From Linepithema humile (lineage: Eukaryota; Arthropoda; Insecta; Hymenoptera; Formicidae): a DNA stretch of 64,000 nucleotides. Location: positions 16,277,431 through 16,341,430 of the forward strand of contig NC_090128.1 of the NCBI RefSeq assembly GCF_040581485.1, in the 5' to 3' direction. Each line of letters begins with the position of its first letter. Within the stretch, counting starts at the first letter, position 1. Position numbers and translations under genes: made by a program. The notes beneath the pieces are model-generated. The model ran no database searches, had not been told where the DNA came from, and saw only the letters and a list, made by a program, of their open reading frames with translations. Shown here piece after piece: positions 20,813 through 32,559 of the stretch.

Positions 20813-21916
20813 TTATTCCCCTTTACCCCCCCCCCCCTCCTGGGCTCCATTTACCCGAAAGGCAACCCTGTCGAGCCCAAAGAATGGTCTGAAGTCCAGT
20901 GTCCTCAATTTGAGGACACTGGACCCCGGGACACCGAGGACTAGGTTCCCACTCTTCCTGGTGGCCCCTATCCCCTCCGCGAACACTTTCCAGCTCCCGG
21001 TGACGAGACCTGGGTTCTGCTTCTCCAGCCGCTTCAGGACCGTGGCCGCGTCCTCGAGAGGTCCCGGGACCCAAATCACCGCCCTGTGCTGCTTTTGAAG
21101 TGCGTCCATGCCCATCACCTTGAGCCTGGCGCCCTCCCACGGAATGATGCAGCCGATCCGCCCCACGAGCCAATCCAGCGACGCCTCATCCGCGCATTTT
21201 ACCACCGCCGCACCACTCCTTAGAGAGGTGCCGTGTAATCTGGGCACCGGACCCTCCTGGATCCCGTCGATCTCCTTCGAGACCGCACCCCTCAACAGAG
21301 TCAACTGCTCAGCAGTGATCTCTGTCTCGGGGTAACCCTCCGCCACAATCACCCTCGCCAGAGGGTCAGCAGCGTCCGAATAGGCATGGTGTCCATCGTG
21401 AGTTCTTTGCCTCTTCAGCGGACGGCCGCCCGATGGAGGGGTATCCTTGGAGCCCTTCCGACGTTTACCGTCGGCGTGCCCCTTCACCACCTCCACCGGC
21501 GTACAAGGGGAAGCCACGGGAAGAGAGCGAGCCCCTTCCAGAGCCGCTGCTCTCATCCGCTTCGCCCTCCTTCTTTCGGCCCCGCACCGATTTTTCTTCG
21601 CTGGAGGTGAAACTTCCTGCCGCGCAACCGGGCCGGCCTCACTTCCGGAGCCCTTAAGGGTCCCGTCCGTCACCACCGTCCCAGCTCCTTCCCTCGGAGA
21701 CCCGTCACGCGAGCCCTCCCGATTTCCCCCTTCGTTCTCCAAGTTTAAGTTTACGTTCATATCCATAGTGGTTTCACGAGTAGTTAGGCAACTACACGTT
21801 CCGCCCACGCAGAGCCCCGCATGCGTGGGTAAGGCTGGATACTCTGGGGTTTCGCCCGGTTCCCCAGAGGCATCGTTCGCAACACTGCTCCCCCAGTGAC
21901 ATGCAGCCATCGCCAC
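20813..21916 (-). CDS. Non-LTR ORF1 protein (DUF4780-like)
   Basis: 367-residue frame. A likelier start is the internal Met at MDMNVNLNLENEG (about 21767). The N-terminal part is basic and low complexity (GAERRRAKRMRA, SGGRPLKRQRT). The C-terminal part (LRSGAAVVKCADEASLDWLV...WEGARLKVMGMDAL...AVIWVPGPLEDAATVLK) resembles the DUF4780 domain of insect non-LTR ORF1 proteins, thought to bind RNA. There is no CCHC zinc knuckle. It is intact, unlike ORF2. Confidence 0.7.
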   Translation of the reverse strand: MAMAACHWGSSVANDASGEPGETPEYPALPTHAGLCVGGTCSCLTTRETTMDMNVNLNLENEGGNREGSRDGSPREGAGTVVTDGTLKGSGSEAGPVARQEVSPPAKKNRCGAERRRAKRMRAAALEGARSLPVASPCTPVEVVKGHADGKRRKGSKDTPPSGGRPLKRQRTHDGHHAYSDAADPLARVIVAEGYPETEITAEQLTLLRGAVSKEIDGIQEGPVPRLHGTSLRSGAAVVKCADEASLDWLVGRIGCIIPWEGARLKVMGMDALQKQHRAVIWVPGPLEDAATVLKRLEKQNPGLVTGSWKVFAEGIGATRKSGNLVLGVPGSSVLKLRTLDFRPFFGLDRVAFRVNGAQEGGGGKGE

Positions 21917-22294
21917 GATGGCTTACAACTTGGCTTGGGGAGCTGGTCTGCGGCAACGGTCTTCCCTTACCCTCCACAGGGTTTTACTTCCGTGGAGCCA
22001 GGTTATAACCGCCACTACCCAGCAGCACTGAGTCCCCTCAGAAAACTCACACCTACTGGGCGTCCTCCTACCCGCCACCTGGAGATGCGCCCGGTGGGTA
22101 GCTCAAAGACCCCCGGGGTCTTTTGCGTTTATTGTCTGTAAAAAATTTTACACGCAATATTCGTTACAGATTTTTGTGCAGTGTGTTGTATTTGTTGTGT
22201 GCAGTGTGTGCCGTATTTGTTTTGTGCAAGTGCAAAGTTTTTATTTTTTAAATTACATATAAAAAAGTAATAACAGTGATTCAAATAAGAGAAA

Positions 22295-22432
22295 ATGTCA
22301 AATCAGTGCAAAATAGATCCTTTTTACGATAAATGTTGGTATAAAGAATGTACAAGTTCAAGATCTCATGGAAAACGGTTATACAGAATGTCGTTGCAGA
22401 CGGATAAAAGACATCACTTATACGTAACAGTG
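22295..22432 (+). pseudogene. P transposase exon 1, THAP N-terminal half, 4-base deletion
   Basis: MSNQCKIDPFYDKCWYKECT gives the first two Cys of a THAP zinc finger, followed by SHGKRLYRMSLQTDKRH. The donor GTG|GTGAGT is at 22432/22433. Compared with the copy at 39444, four bases (GGAT) are missing just before the donor, so the exon cannot join exon 2 in frame. THAP domains bind the transposon ends. Confidence 0.82.
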
Positions 22433-23125
22433 GTGAGTTTTTATATATTATCTACTCAAATATTCATTAGTATCTGAAAATATAGAGTAAAAATTATAGA
22501 ATATAAAGATATATACAGGGTGATTCGAAATAACCTGATGTCCTTGAAATGTCATATTCTTGAACGAATTCTAAGACGATTTTTCCTTTTGCAAAATTTT
22601 GTCCGAAGCTTAGTTTTCGAGTTATAACGGAAAATAGTTCGCTACTTATGAGTCCGATACAACGGGCAGGCAGGGACGCGTCATAAGACAAGCGCCCCCC
22701 TACACGGTCAATGTTATTGTATAATATTTTATATTGCATAATATTATTGATAATTTTGATTTTACATTGAAGTTTAGATTATTCGTGTATTTCCTATACA
22801 ATATTGTACAATTATTATTGATCGTTTAGGGGGGCTATAACGTAATGCTTCAAAGTGAAATATTTGATGACGCGAGTTTTACATAAGTGACAAATTAACT
22901 AAAAATATAAAGCGAAGACGAAGTAGTAACCGCAGTTTAAATATTCTTACCTTGGAGAGAATCGACGAGTTTGTATTTTTTGTGACGATTGTCCGTCTTG
23001 AAAATAACAGCTTCTCAATTTCATTTGACACTTTACAAGTTATTTCAAAACATCACTGTATTATACAAGTAAAGTACTGTGATTAAACACTCGTTACGAG
23101 TTACACTCGTAAATATCAATTCCCG

Positions 23126-23307
23126 CACAGATTAAGGGCCACCGCTTTTCCGTAACGTGTTACGTTGAGTTAAGTACTTCATCGCACAGAGAAAGTCATA
23201 ACGTAGCATAAGCGTGTATACACGCTACGTTACGATTTTTTCTGTGCGTTGAAATACTTAACGCAACTTAACGCGTTACGGAAAAATTTGTACGATGGCT
23301 TTAAGGC
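23126..23307. repeat. Small palindromic MITE inside left arm
   Basis: TTTTCCGTAACGTGTTACG and CGCGTTACGGAAAAAT form inverted ends around a central palindrome (GCGTGTATACACGC). The same element is at 27378-27547 in the other arm, so it inserted before the arms were duplicated. Confidence 0.6.
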
Positions 23308-23928
23308 ACAAAATCCCACCGATTTACGACCGATAAAATACGACCGATTTACTATTATTATTTATAAAGGTTATTGTTTGTTTACTTTTTGACCGTCGCA
23401 TACGTAGTTCTACTGCACACTCACGAGATAGCACTGATGTAAGTATCGGTAGAGTAATTGCATGAAAAGAGCTTCGATGCGGATTCTCAGCGTTGATTGA
23501 TCATAACGTGATCATAACATTATCGATCTCGCTATGGCGTACGTTGCTTTGCGAACGCGCTTGGCGCGAGATATGAGAGTGTCTTATTTTCATTTTTAGG
23601 CAATTTAATACCGTAACGAAAAAATGTAGACGGGTATTCTAAACATTCATCTTTCTTAAAATAAACAAATTTCTTTCCACGTTGACTATCTATCACGTTG
23701 GCTATCTTTAATAAAATTTAAATAATATGATATTTATTTCTGCATAGTAAAAGAAATCGTAGTATCGAAAAAAAGCAGATTGCTATAATTGTATTTATTT
23801 AATAATCTTTTAAAATTTTTAAAATTTTTTCTCTCTCTCTCTCTCTCTCTTAATTGTTTTGCGGTTTTTAATAAATGTCCAACGAAAAGAGATTTGGTCG
23901 CCCTGAAAAGGGCGGATTTGTCTTATTT

Positions 23929-25057
23929 TTATAACAAATGTTCGAAATGGCCTCCGTCCATCTCAATGCAAGCTCTCAAGCGCCGTATTATATTATGTTG
24001 CACATTCTCCAACATATCTTCATCAATACTCCAAATTGCTTCGTGCAATTTTGCGTCCAATTCTTCCATATTTTCGGGAAGTTTCCTATACACAATCTCC
24101 TTACAATAACCCCATAGGAAAAAATCCAAAGGGTTGAGGTCCGGAGATCTTGCGGGCCAATTTATTGGACCATACCGGCCCATCCAACGCCCAGGAAACT
24201 GTCTATTTAAGAAATTGGTCACAATTCTTGCGTTGTGTGGCCCGGCACCATCTTGTTGGAAAACAATATTGTTCCTCTCGAGTAAAGGAACTTCTTCCAA
24301 AAAATCGGGCATTGTGTTTTTCAGGAAGTGAAGATAATTTGCGCCATTTCAATTGTCCGGAAGGTAAACGGAACCGAATATTTGTGTTCCCATTATTCCA
24401 GCCCAAACATTCCCCTTCCAACTAGTTTTTGAAGCTCCTGGGATGGGTGCATCGTGAATTTTTATCGCTCCAACAATGATTGTTGTGCGAATTCAAGATT
24501 CTTTCTCGTGTGAATAACGATTCATCGCTAAATATGACACGAGAATGAAATCTTGGATTTCGATCCATCTTTCTCAGGAAATTTTCGCAAAATTTTCGTT
24601 TTCAAGTTTAATCTTCCAATCGTAATTTTTGCACACGAGTGTAGTGAAATGCGTGCAATTTTTCTTCCTTAAGTATTCTTTGCAACGTGGAATACAAGAA
24701 ATCATGATAGCGAGCAATAACTCTAATACTAGTATCAAATTCTTGCTCGATAACATTTTGCAAATTTCTTGTGGTCCAGTTCCTGCCAACATCATGTTTA
24801 TTTGACAATACGCTGCCAGTTTCATACAATCTGAATTGTAATAAATAATGTTAATGATAAATAATTACGTTATCATTCTTATTTATTAAGATGCAGTCAG
24901 TTTTATACAACCTATGAGCTGCAGCGAGTATCACAATCGGCGGAGGATGTCGGTTTGAATATAACTCGGCGTATTTTTTTGCAGCCACATGATATTGCCT
25001 TTGACACTCACCGAGTGCCATCAGCATATCGTAATATTCTTGAGTTGAATATGCCAT
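23929..25057 (-). pseudogene. DD41D transposase, left arm
   Basis: The C-terminal part (MPDFLEEVPLLERNNIVFQQDG...) is open and matches the right-arm copy residue for residue over 127 positions, with second Asp in FQQDGAG and third in NPLDFFLWG. The N-terminal part (MAYSTQEYYDMLMALGECQRQ, then IRVIARYHDFLYST) is broken into several frames. This arm has decayed more than the right one, mainly by small indels between 24350 and 24850. Confidence 0.82.
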
Positions 25058-25599
25058 TTCTTTATTGTCTTAATTGATGGAGGATGATTAACACAGATAT
25101 CAATTTTGTCATATTATTTGTATGATCATTTCTTTGCAACCGCAACATAATGCAAAAAACTTCAGCGAGCAATTTGGATAATTGAATAAAACATAAAAAT
25201 GTAAATATTTTCATATAATTATAGTTTCTTACTCGCTGGTTGCATGCAGCCCGAATGATAAATAATAATGTTACTATTCTTATTTTTTATCATTTTTTAC
25301 TCGCCGCAGTTCAGAGGTTGAATGAAACTGGCAGCGTCTGAACAAATAAGAATAGTAACATTATTATTTAACATTCAGGTTGCATGCAACCGGCGAGTAA
25401 AGAACCATAATTGTATATTGTATATTGTAAATATTGTAAATTGTATATTGTAAATATTTAAATTTTTATGTTTTATTCAATTATTTAAATTGCTCGCTGA
25501 AGTTTGTTGCATTATGTTGCGGTTGCAAAGCATATAAATAATGTGACAAAATCGATATCTGTGTCAATCATCCTCCATCGATTAAGACACAAGAAAAAA

Positions 25600-26755
25600 A
25601 TGGCATATTCAACGCAAAAATATTATGATATGCTGATGGCACTCGGTGAGTGTCAAGGGCAGTATCATGTGGCTGCTAGAAGATACGCCGAATTATATCC
25701 AAACCGAGCACGACATCCTCCGCCGAATGTGATACTCGCCGCAGCTCAGAGGTTGTATAAAACTGACAGCATTTTAACAAATAAGAATGATAATGTAATT
25801 ATTTATCATTAACGTTAGTATTTATTACAATTCAGATTGTATGAAACTGGCAGCGTATTGTCAAACAAGCATGATGTTGGAAGGAATCGGACGGCAAGAA
25901 CAATGCAAAATGTGGAAACAGTAATTCATGCTATCGAGCAAGAACCTGATACTAGTATCAGAGTTATTGCACGCGATCATGATTTATCGTATTCCACAGT
26001 GCAAAGAATACTTAAGGAAGAAAAGTTGCACGCATTTCACTACACTCGTGTGCAACATTTGCGACCGGAAGATTATCCTCGAAGACGAAATTTTTGCGAA
26101 AATTTCCTGAGAAAGATGGATCGAAATCCAAGATTTCATTCTCGTGTCATATTTAGCGATGAATCGTTATTCACACGAGAAAGAATCTTGAATTCGCACA
26201 ACAATCATTGTTGGAGCGATAAAAATTCACGATGCACCCATCCCAGGAGCTTCAAAAACTAGTTGGAAGGGGAATGTTTGGGCTGGAATAATGGGAACAC
26301 AAATATTCGGTTCCGTTTACCTTCCGGACAATTGAAATGGCGCAAATTATCTTCACTTCCTGAAAAACACAATGCCCGATTTTTTGGAAGAAGTTCCTTT
26401 ACTCGAGAGGAACAATATTGTTTTCCAACAAGATGGTGCCGGGCCACACAACGCAAGAATTGTGACCAATTTCTTAAATAGACAGTTTCCTGGGCGTTGG
26501 ATGGGCCGGTATGGTCCAATAAATTGGCCCGCAAGATCTCCGGACCTCAACCCTCTGGATTTTTTCCTATGGGGTTATTGTAAGGAGATTGTGTATAGGA
26601 AACTTCCCGAAAATATGGAAGAATTGGACGCAAAATTGCACGAAGCAATTTGGAGTATTGATGAAGATATGTTGGAGAATGTGCAACATAATATAATACG
26701 GCGCTTGAGAGCTTGTATTGAGATGGACGGAGGCCATTTCGAACATTTGTTATAA
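25600..26755 (+). pseudogene. DD41D transposase, right arm (rosa/VISITOR-like)
   Basis: ATG 25600 (MAYSTQKYYDMLMALGECQG). A probable small intron, donor near 25750 and acceptor TTACAATTCAG at about 25829, joins QRL to YETGSVLSNKHD in frame. Then follow a paired helix-turn-helix (IRVIARDHDLSYSTVQRI), the first catalytic Asp (VIFSDESLFTR), the second (FQQDGAG) and the third (SPDLNPLDFFLWG). I count 41 residues between the last two, i.e. DD41D, described for rosa/VISITOR-type Tc1/mariner elements. Frame changes at about 26210-26370 break the middle. The last 127 residues are intact. Confidence 0.85.
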
Positions 26756-27377
26756 AAATAAGACAAATCCGCCCTTTTCAGGGCGACCAAATCTCTTTTC
26801 ATTGGACATTTATTAAAAACCGCAAAACAATTAAGAGAGAGAGAGAGAAAAAAAATTTTTAAATTTAAAAAGATTATTAAATAAATACAATTATAGCAAT
26901 CTGCTTTTTTTTCGATACTACGATTTCTTTTACTATGCAGAAATAAATATCATATTATTTAAATTTTATTAAAGATAGCCAACGTGATAGATAGTCAACG
27001 TGGAAAGAAATTTGTTTATTTTAAGAAAGATGAATGTTTAGAATACCCGTCTACATTTTTTCGTTACGGTATTAAATTGCCTAAAAATGAAAATAAGACA
27101 CTCTCATATCTCGCGCCAAGCGCGTTCGCAAAGCAACGTACGCCATAGCGAGATCGATAATGTTATGATCACGTTATGATCAATCAACGCTGAGAATCCG
27201 CATCGAGGCTCTTTTCATGCAATTACTCTACCGATACTTACATCAGTGCTATCTCGTGAGTGTGCAGTAGAACTACGTATGCGACGGTCAAAAAGTAAAC
27301 AAACAATAACCTTTATAAATAATAATAGTAAATCGGTCGTATTTTATCGGTCGTAAATCGGTGGGATTTTGTGCCTT

Positions 27378-27547
27378 AAAGCCATCGTACAAACTTTTCC
27401 GTAACGCGTTAAGTTGCGTTAAGTATTTCAACGCACAGAAAAAATCGTAACGTAGCGTGTATACACGCTTATGCTACGTTATGACTTTCTCTGTGCATTG
27501 AAGTACTTAACTCAACGTAACACGTTACGGAAAAGCGGTGGCTTTTA
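27378..27547. repeat. Small palindromic MITE inside right arm
   Basis: Inverted counterpart of the element at 23126-23307; a few substitutions and a small length difference separate the two. Confidence 0.6.
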
Positions 27548-28156
27548 ATCTGTGCGGGAATTGATATTTACGAGTGATACAAGTAAAGTACTGTGATTAA
27601 ACACAGTAAATACAGTGATGTTTTGAAATAAATTGTGAAGTGTCAAATGAAATTGAGAAGCTGTTATTTTCAAGACGGACAATCGTCACAAAAAAATACA
27701 AACTCGTCGATTCTCTCCAAGGTAAGAATATTTAATCAAATCGCGATTACTACTTCGTCTTCGCTTTGTATTTTTAGTTAATTTGTCACTTATGTAAAAC
27801 TCGCGTCATCAAATATTTCACTTTGAAGCATTACGTTATAGCCCCCCTAAACGATCAATAATAATTGTACAATATTGTATAGGAAATACACGAATAATCT
27901 AAACTTCAATGTAAAATCAAAATTATCAATAATATTATGCAATATAAAATATTATACAATAACATTGACCGTGTAGGGGGGCGCTTGTCTTATGACGCGT
28001 CCCTGCCTGCCCGTTGTATCGGACTCGTAAGTAGCGAACTATTTTCCGTTATAACTCGAAAACTAAGCTTCGGACAAAATTTTGTAAAAGGAAAAATCGT
28101 CTTAGAGTTCGTTCAAGAATATGACATTTCAAGGACATCAGGTTATTTTGAATCAC

Positions 28157-28160
<4 letters not shown>

Positions 28161-28216
<56 letters not shown>
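28161..28216. repeat. (AT)n microsatellite
   Basis: Perfect TA run directly after the right tip of the DD41D dimer; the target TA lies within it. Confidence 0.95.
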
Positions 28217-28220
<4 letters not shown>

Positions 28221-28739
28221 TAAATAGAAAAGCTTTTTGATATATTTTTTTTTATTTTCTTACATTCTATTTAATATTTCATTTTTAGTATTTAATGTTA
28301 TTTTGTATTTAATTTTTTTTTTTTTGTAATATGTAATTATTTTAAGCGCATTCATGTATATATTATATGTACAATGGATAAGTGAACATTCATTAACACA
28401 TTTGTTGTAGAAAATTGTTTTTAATTTGCTCACAAAGTTGTGTTTTAAATTAAATACGATATAATTTTGAAATGTACATTGCATTTTATGTACATATAAA
28501 ATATTTTATGAAAATATATTACTATAATTTATTAATTTTTATTGATCTTTATTCATTTATATTATTAAATGTTTCTATTAATTTTTAAATGTCAAATAAC
28601 GAACGAGAAAAATATTTGAGTCAATGTTTATGTTATGGTTTGTCGCTCACAATCTTTCGCTCGCGCTTGAATTGTGTCAGTTCACACGTACCGGTATCGA
28701 CGCGTGTGCGTATTAGGAATCTATCATACGATATATTAG
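28217..28739. other. P-element intron, AT-rich
   Basis: No gene or further structured repeat seen. Confidence 0.4.
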
Positions 28740-29158
28740 GCCTCGGAATTATTTCATCTTTTCAGCTGATTCTCGTGGTATACGCCTCCTTTCCTCTCTT
28801 CACCGCGCGCGCGGCAGCCGCTAGGGCCAGCGCCGCCGAGCGTTAGGAGCGGCGCTATCCGATAAATGTTGGGTTCTTTTTCCTTGATCATTAAAAGTTA
28901 AAAAAATTTATTAAAAATATTTTTTTTATTTTTAAATTTATTATGTGAAAATATTTCAATAGATTTCCACGTCACCCGTGAGGTACTATTGCTATTGAGG
29001 AAAAAAATATTTTTAATAAATTTTTTTAACATTAATCGGATAGCGCCGCTCCTAACGCTTGGCGGCGCTGGCCCTAGCGGCTGCCGCGCGCGCGGTGAAG
29101 AGAGGAAAGAAGGCGTATACCACGAGAATCGGCTGAAAAGATGAAATAATTCCGAGGC
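28740..29158. mobile_element. Foldback MITE, 419 bp
   Basis: The ends GCCTCGGAATTATTTCATC and their complement form about 124-base arms (28740-28864, 29035-29158) with few mismatches. They are strikingly GC-rich in the middle (CGCGCGCGGCAGCCGCTAGG). A second inner pair (GTTAAAAAAATTTATTAAAA and its complement) extends the palindrome. No target duplication identified. Confidence 0.8.
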
Positions 29159-30084
29159 TTGGTTTATGAAATATTTTATGCTTCATTCTAACACATTTTG
29201 GCAAAAAGTTATATATTTTGTAAAATACTTTTTTTTTCGATAATCTCATCTTTAAAATTTTCTGCATTAATTATGAAATTAATCACTTTGTATAAAAAAA
29301 CGTAGTTCTAATGTCATTATAATAACACTCTAAAAAAAAATTTAAAAAAAACATTATTAAAATATGTCAAGAAAAAGTATGTAGTAATCTATTGAAAATT
29401 GCATATTCTTGTTTTGTTAATAAGAAAAATGTATTTTTTTTGCACCAATTAATTTATTTCATTATTTTATGAAAGAAATTATTGTCACATTATCAAGAAA
29501 TGATAATTAACAAAATATTTAAATATTTAACAAGATATTTTATATTTTTTTCAAAATGTGTTGGCATAAAATATCATATAAGCTATTCCTTTTTAACTAC
29601 ATATTATTCTACAAAGTTTTTAAATTAAATATTGTAATATATCAATTAATGATCCCATTTAAAAAAATAATGATTACATTAAAATCAACATTGAAATTAA
29701 TATTTAATTGGAAATGTCTTGAAATGTGAACTGTGCTTACATACACAAGATATTTCTAAATCTTATAACTTTTGTTTAAAATATTTTTCCGTATTTACTA
29801 TAATTTTCGAGAAATCTTAATATTTAACATTATTTAAAGTAGAACACTATGTTAATATCTTTATATTTTTATGTATATGCATATATATATTTTTTCTGTT
29901 ATTTATATAAAAAATTGATACTTTATACAGTTTTATCTGGATTTTGCTTCTTGATAATCTTTTCCAATCATAAAAAATTAAATTTTAATAATATAATTTT
30001 CAATACTATTTTTCACATTTAATATATTCAAGCGAGTATGTAAATATAATTTTTAAATTTTCTTTTATTTTATTTTTGGTACAG
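29159..30084. other. P-element intron, AT-rich, to acceptor
   Basis: Very AT-rich, no gene. It ends in the acceptor TTTTTGGTACAG at 30084. Confidence 0.55.
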
Positions 30085-32218
30085 GAAATACGAAATTAGA
30101 GAAATTGTCTACCAGTTCTCTTCGACGTGCGGGATTGTGCGAAGACCACTTTCCTGAAGAATCATTCACATTTACAAGAGGATTAAAACGTGATGCAGTG
30201 CCGATTCCGTTCGAATCTCATAATGTAAGTAATGAAAGTAATATTTTAATTCCTTTTTGTTCTCACAATATTAATGAGGACATTACACAAAAAAGAAAAT
30301 GCATGGAAATGGAACAAGTTCTTCATTTACAAAAAACAAAAAAACAAGTGTCTGATATAGAAATAGAGAATATAGCATCAACATCTACTTCTACTTTTAT
30401 TAATGAAAATATAATAGATGAGCATGCAGTTACAGAACAACGTTTGCTGCGATGCTATCGACCAAAACATTTACATTTTAATGCGTCAATTGAAGAAGAA
30501 GATGTTACGGAATGGATGCATCTAGAGTCATTTGTGCAACAAAGACTCCCATCGCCTCTTCCATTTAATAAAAATATAGAAAGCACTAAAAGTAATACAG
30601 AAACTAGTAGTACAAAAACTAGTATAAAATCTAGTAGTACAAAAACTAGTACAAAATCTAGTAGTACAAAAACTAGTAATGGAGAAGATAAAAGAACAAT
30701 ACGTCAGCTATATAGAACTGTTAAATCTTTAAAATCTGAAAATATTCGATTACGAAAGCAAATAAGAGATTTAAAATATCGCATACGTCGTATTCCGAAA
30801 ATACGTAAAATGCCAAATAAAGAAAAACAAAAGAAAAAAGTATTAAAAAAATTGATTAATGAACAAGATTTACATCCTGTAGCGAAAGCTATGATAAATT
30901 TGCAGCTGCATATACCTAATGCAGCATATACAGAAAAAGAGAAAAATCTGTCGAGGCAATTATATTATTATTCAGCTGCTGCTTTCTGTCGTTTAAGAAA
31001 AGCAGGTTGTAATTTTCCCGGACAGCGAACCATTAGAAGATGGCTAGAAGAATATGATGTACGGCCAGGATTTTGTGACTTTATATTTGAAAAATTAAAA
31101 GAAAAGATTTCTCATTTATCAATGGATGAAAGAGTGTGTGCTTTAAAATGGGATGAAATGGCAATAAAACCTTATGAGGAATATTCGCGAAAATTAGATG
31201 AAATAGAAGGTCTTGTTGATCTTGGACCTCTAGGAAAGAAATCAGAAAGATCGAAATGTGTATTTGTCTTTTGCTTAGACAGTTTAAATGCGCGTCGTCC
31301 ATGGCGACAGCCTTTAGCATATTTCCTCCCGGGAAAATGCATGAAAGCAGAAGAAATAATTATATTGTTAAAAGAATGTTTAGACAGATTGAGTGCAACG
31401 GGTGCCGATGTGCAACTTGTAACATGTGATCAAGGTACATGTAATCAAAGCGCTTATACTCAACTCGAAATTAATGCAGAAAAGCCATTTTTTATATATA
31501 ATGGAAAAAGATATAATGCATCTTTTGATTTTCCTCATTTGGTCAAAAAATTGGCAAGTTTCTTTAGAACACATGGAAACATTTATCGCGATGGAAAAAT
31601 AATCGCATCATATTCAGATTTTGAAATGACATGGTCTATTGACAATGCCACAAAAGGAGGTTCAAATTTATTGTCTCACATAACGGAAGCACATATACGT
31701 CCAAATATTTCGAAGCAATGAATGTTAAAAGAGCTTTCCAGTTATTTAGTTATACTTTTGCAGCTGCAATAAAACAGCCGGCCACGAAAAAGAATTAAAT
31801 ACAAATACGTGGGAAGCGACAGCTAATTTTGCAAAGCGTATGAATAATATTATAGATGCTTGCAACGCTTACAGTCTTAATATTACATTTGGTGGAAAGC
31901 GACCATTATCCTCAAAAAATCCGGATATCGAAAATCTGTTAACAGATTTTATCGAATGGTGCTCAAGATGGTCAAAATCAGCGAATAGCATAGTTCAAAT
32001 TCCTTGTTTTAAAGGTTTTGTTTTAACTGTACGAGCTATTCTCGCAACTTATAAAATACTTGCAAATCGATATGAAGGATTTGAACTTGCGACAGGATTG
32101 TGTAATCAAGATTCTGTCGAACATTTGTTTTCCAAATTAAGACAACGTGGAGGTTTTAATCCTAATCCAACCGCAAGAATGATTCGATTATCTATCAGGC
32201 ATATACTTTCTACGAGAT
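30085..32218 (+). pseudogene. P transposase exon 2, first part
   Basis: Begins with the second half of the THAP finger (LCEDHF, then RDAVPIPF, the AVPxxF-like end). After that come a Ser/Thr-rich linker with the repeat TKTSxKSSS, a coiled-coil stretch (LKSENIRLRKQIRDLK), and the RNase H-like core: first Asp in ALKWDEMAIKPY, second in TCDQGTCNQ, Glu in NQDSVEHLFSKLRQRGG. These are the P-element catalytic residues. The frame is lost near 31710 and again near 31770, each by a small indel, then stays open to the copia insertion at 32218. Exon 1 would join in phase 1. Confidence 0.88.
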
Positions 32219-32448
32219 TGTTGAACAAAGTTAATATTTACATTTATATTTACTAGTTATTTTATGTTTGACTCTAGTAATATTCTATATTCTTTTGTTC
32301 TTAGTGTAGTACACTTTCTGTTCTTCTACTTCTGTTTCTCTCCTCCTTGACACATGTGGAGGCTGGTGATCGTAGTTATCAATAAAATATATACTGAGAG
32401 TTATTTTGCTTGTCGACGTATCTTTTGTGCATTCCATACATTCTGACA
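32219..32448 (+). repeat. copia 5' LTR
   Basis: 230 bases, TG...CA. Differs from the 3' LTR at two positions (GGCTGG/GGTTGG and CATTCC/CATCCC). Confidence 0.96.
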
Positions 32449-32462
32449 GGTTATGGGCCCAG
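32449..32462 (+). other. copia primer-binding site, internal initiator tRNA-Met
   Basis: GGTTATGGGCCCAG directly follows the LTR. It is complementary to the anticodon-arm sequence of initiator tRNA-Met (CTGGGCCCATAACC) rather than to a tRNA 3' end, as known for Drosophila copia, where a tRNA half primes synthesis. Confidence 0.85.
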
Positions 32463-32559
32463 ACCCATCGATAATATTTGTTTTTCTTTCGAAGAATAAA
32501 GCAGTTTAAGTAAGTAACGTGAACTAACCTCAAAATTCGCACGCGATCGCATAAAGACA

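Larger units (their letters stand above)
17363..22123 (-). mobile_element. R1/Loa-like non-LTR retrotransposon, decayed
   Basis: GC-rich element in AT-rich surroundings, with ORF1, an apurinic-type endonuclease, reverse transcriptase and RNase H in that order on the minus strand. The 5' end is placed at 22123 because P-element leader sequence, recognisable from the second copy near 39300, begins directly after it. The 3' end abuts the long-TIR element with no poly-A tail, so it is truncated or interrupted there. Several frameshifts make it inactive. Confidence 0.88.
22516..28160. mobile_element. Palindromic (head-to-head) DD41D Tc1/mariner dimer, 5.6 kb
   Basis: The left tip CAGGGTGATTCGAAATAACC and the right tip (complement starting CAGAGTGATTC) are flanked by TA. 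The two halves are inverted copies of each other over about 2.75 kb, with a central spacer of only about 55 bases (near 25288-25344). Each arm carries a transposase reading outward from the centre, so both outer ends are the original 3' end and the original 5' ends are fused in the middle. It lies in the P-element intron. Confidence 0.9.
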
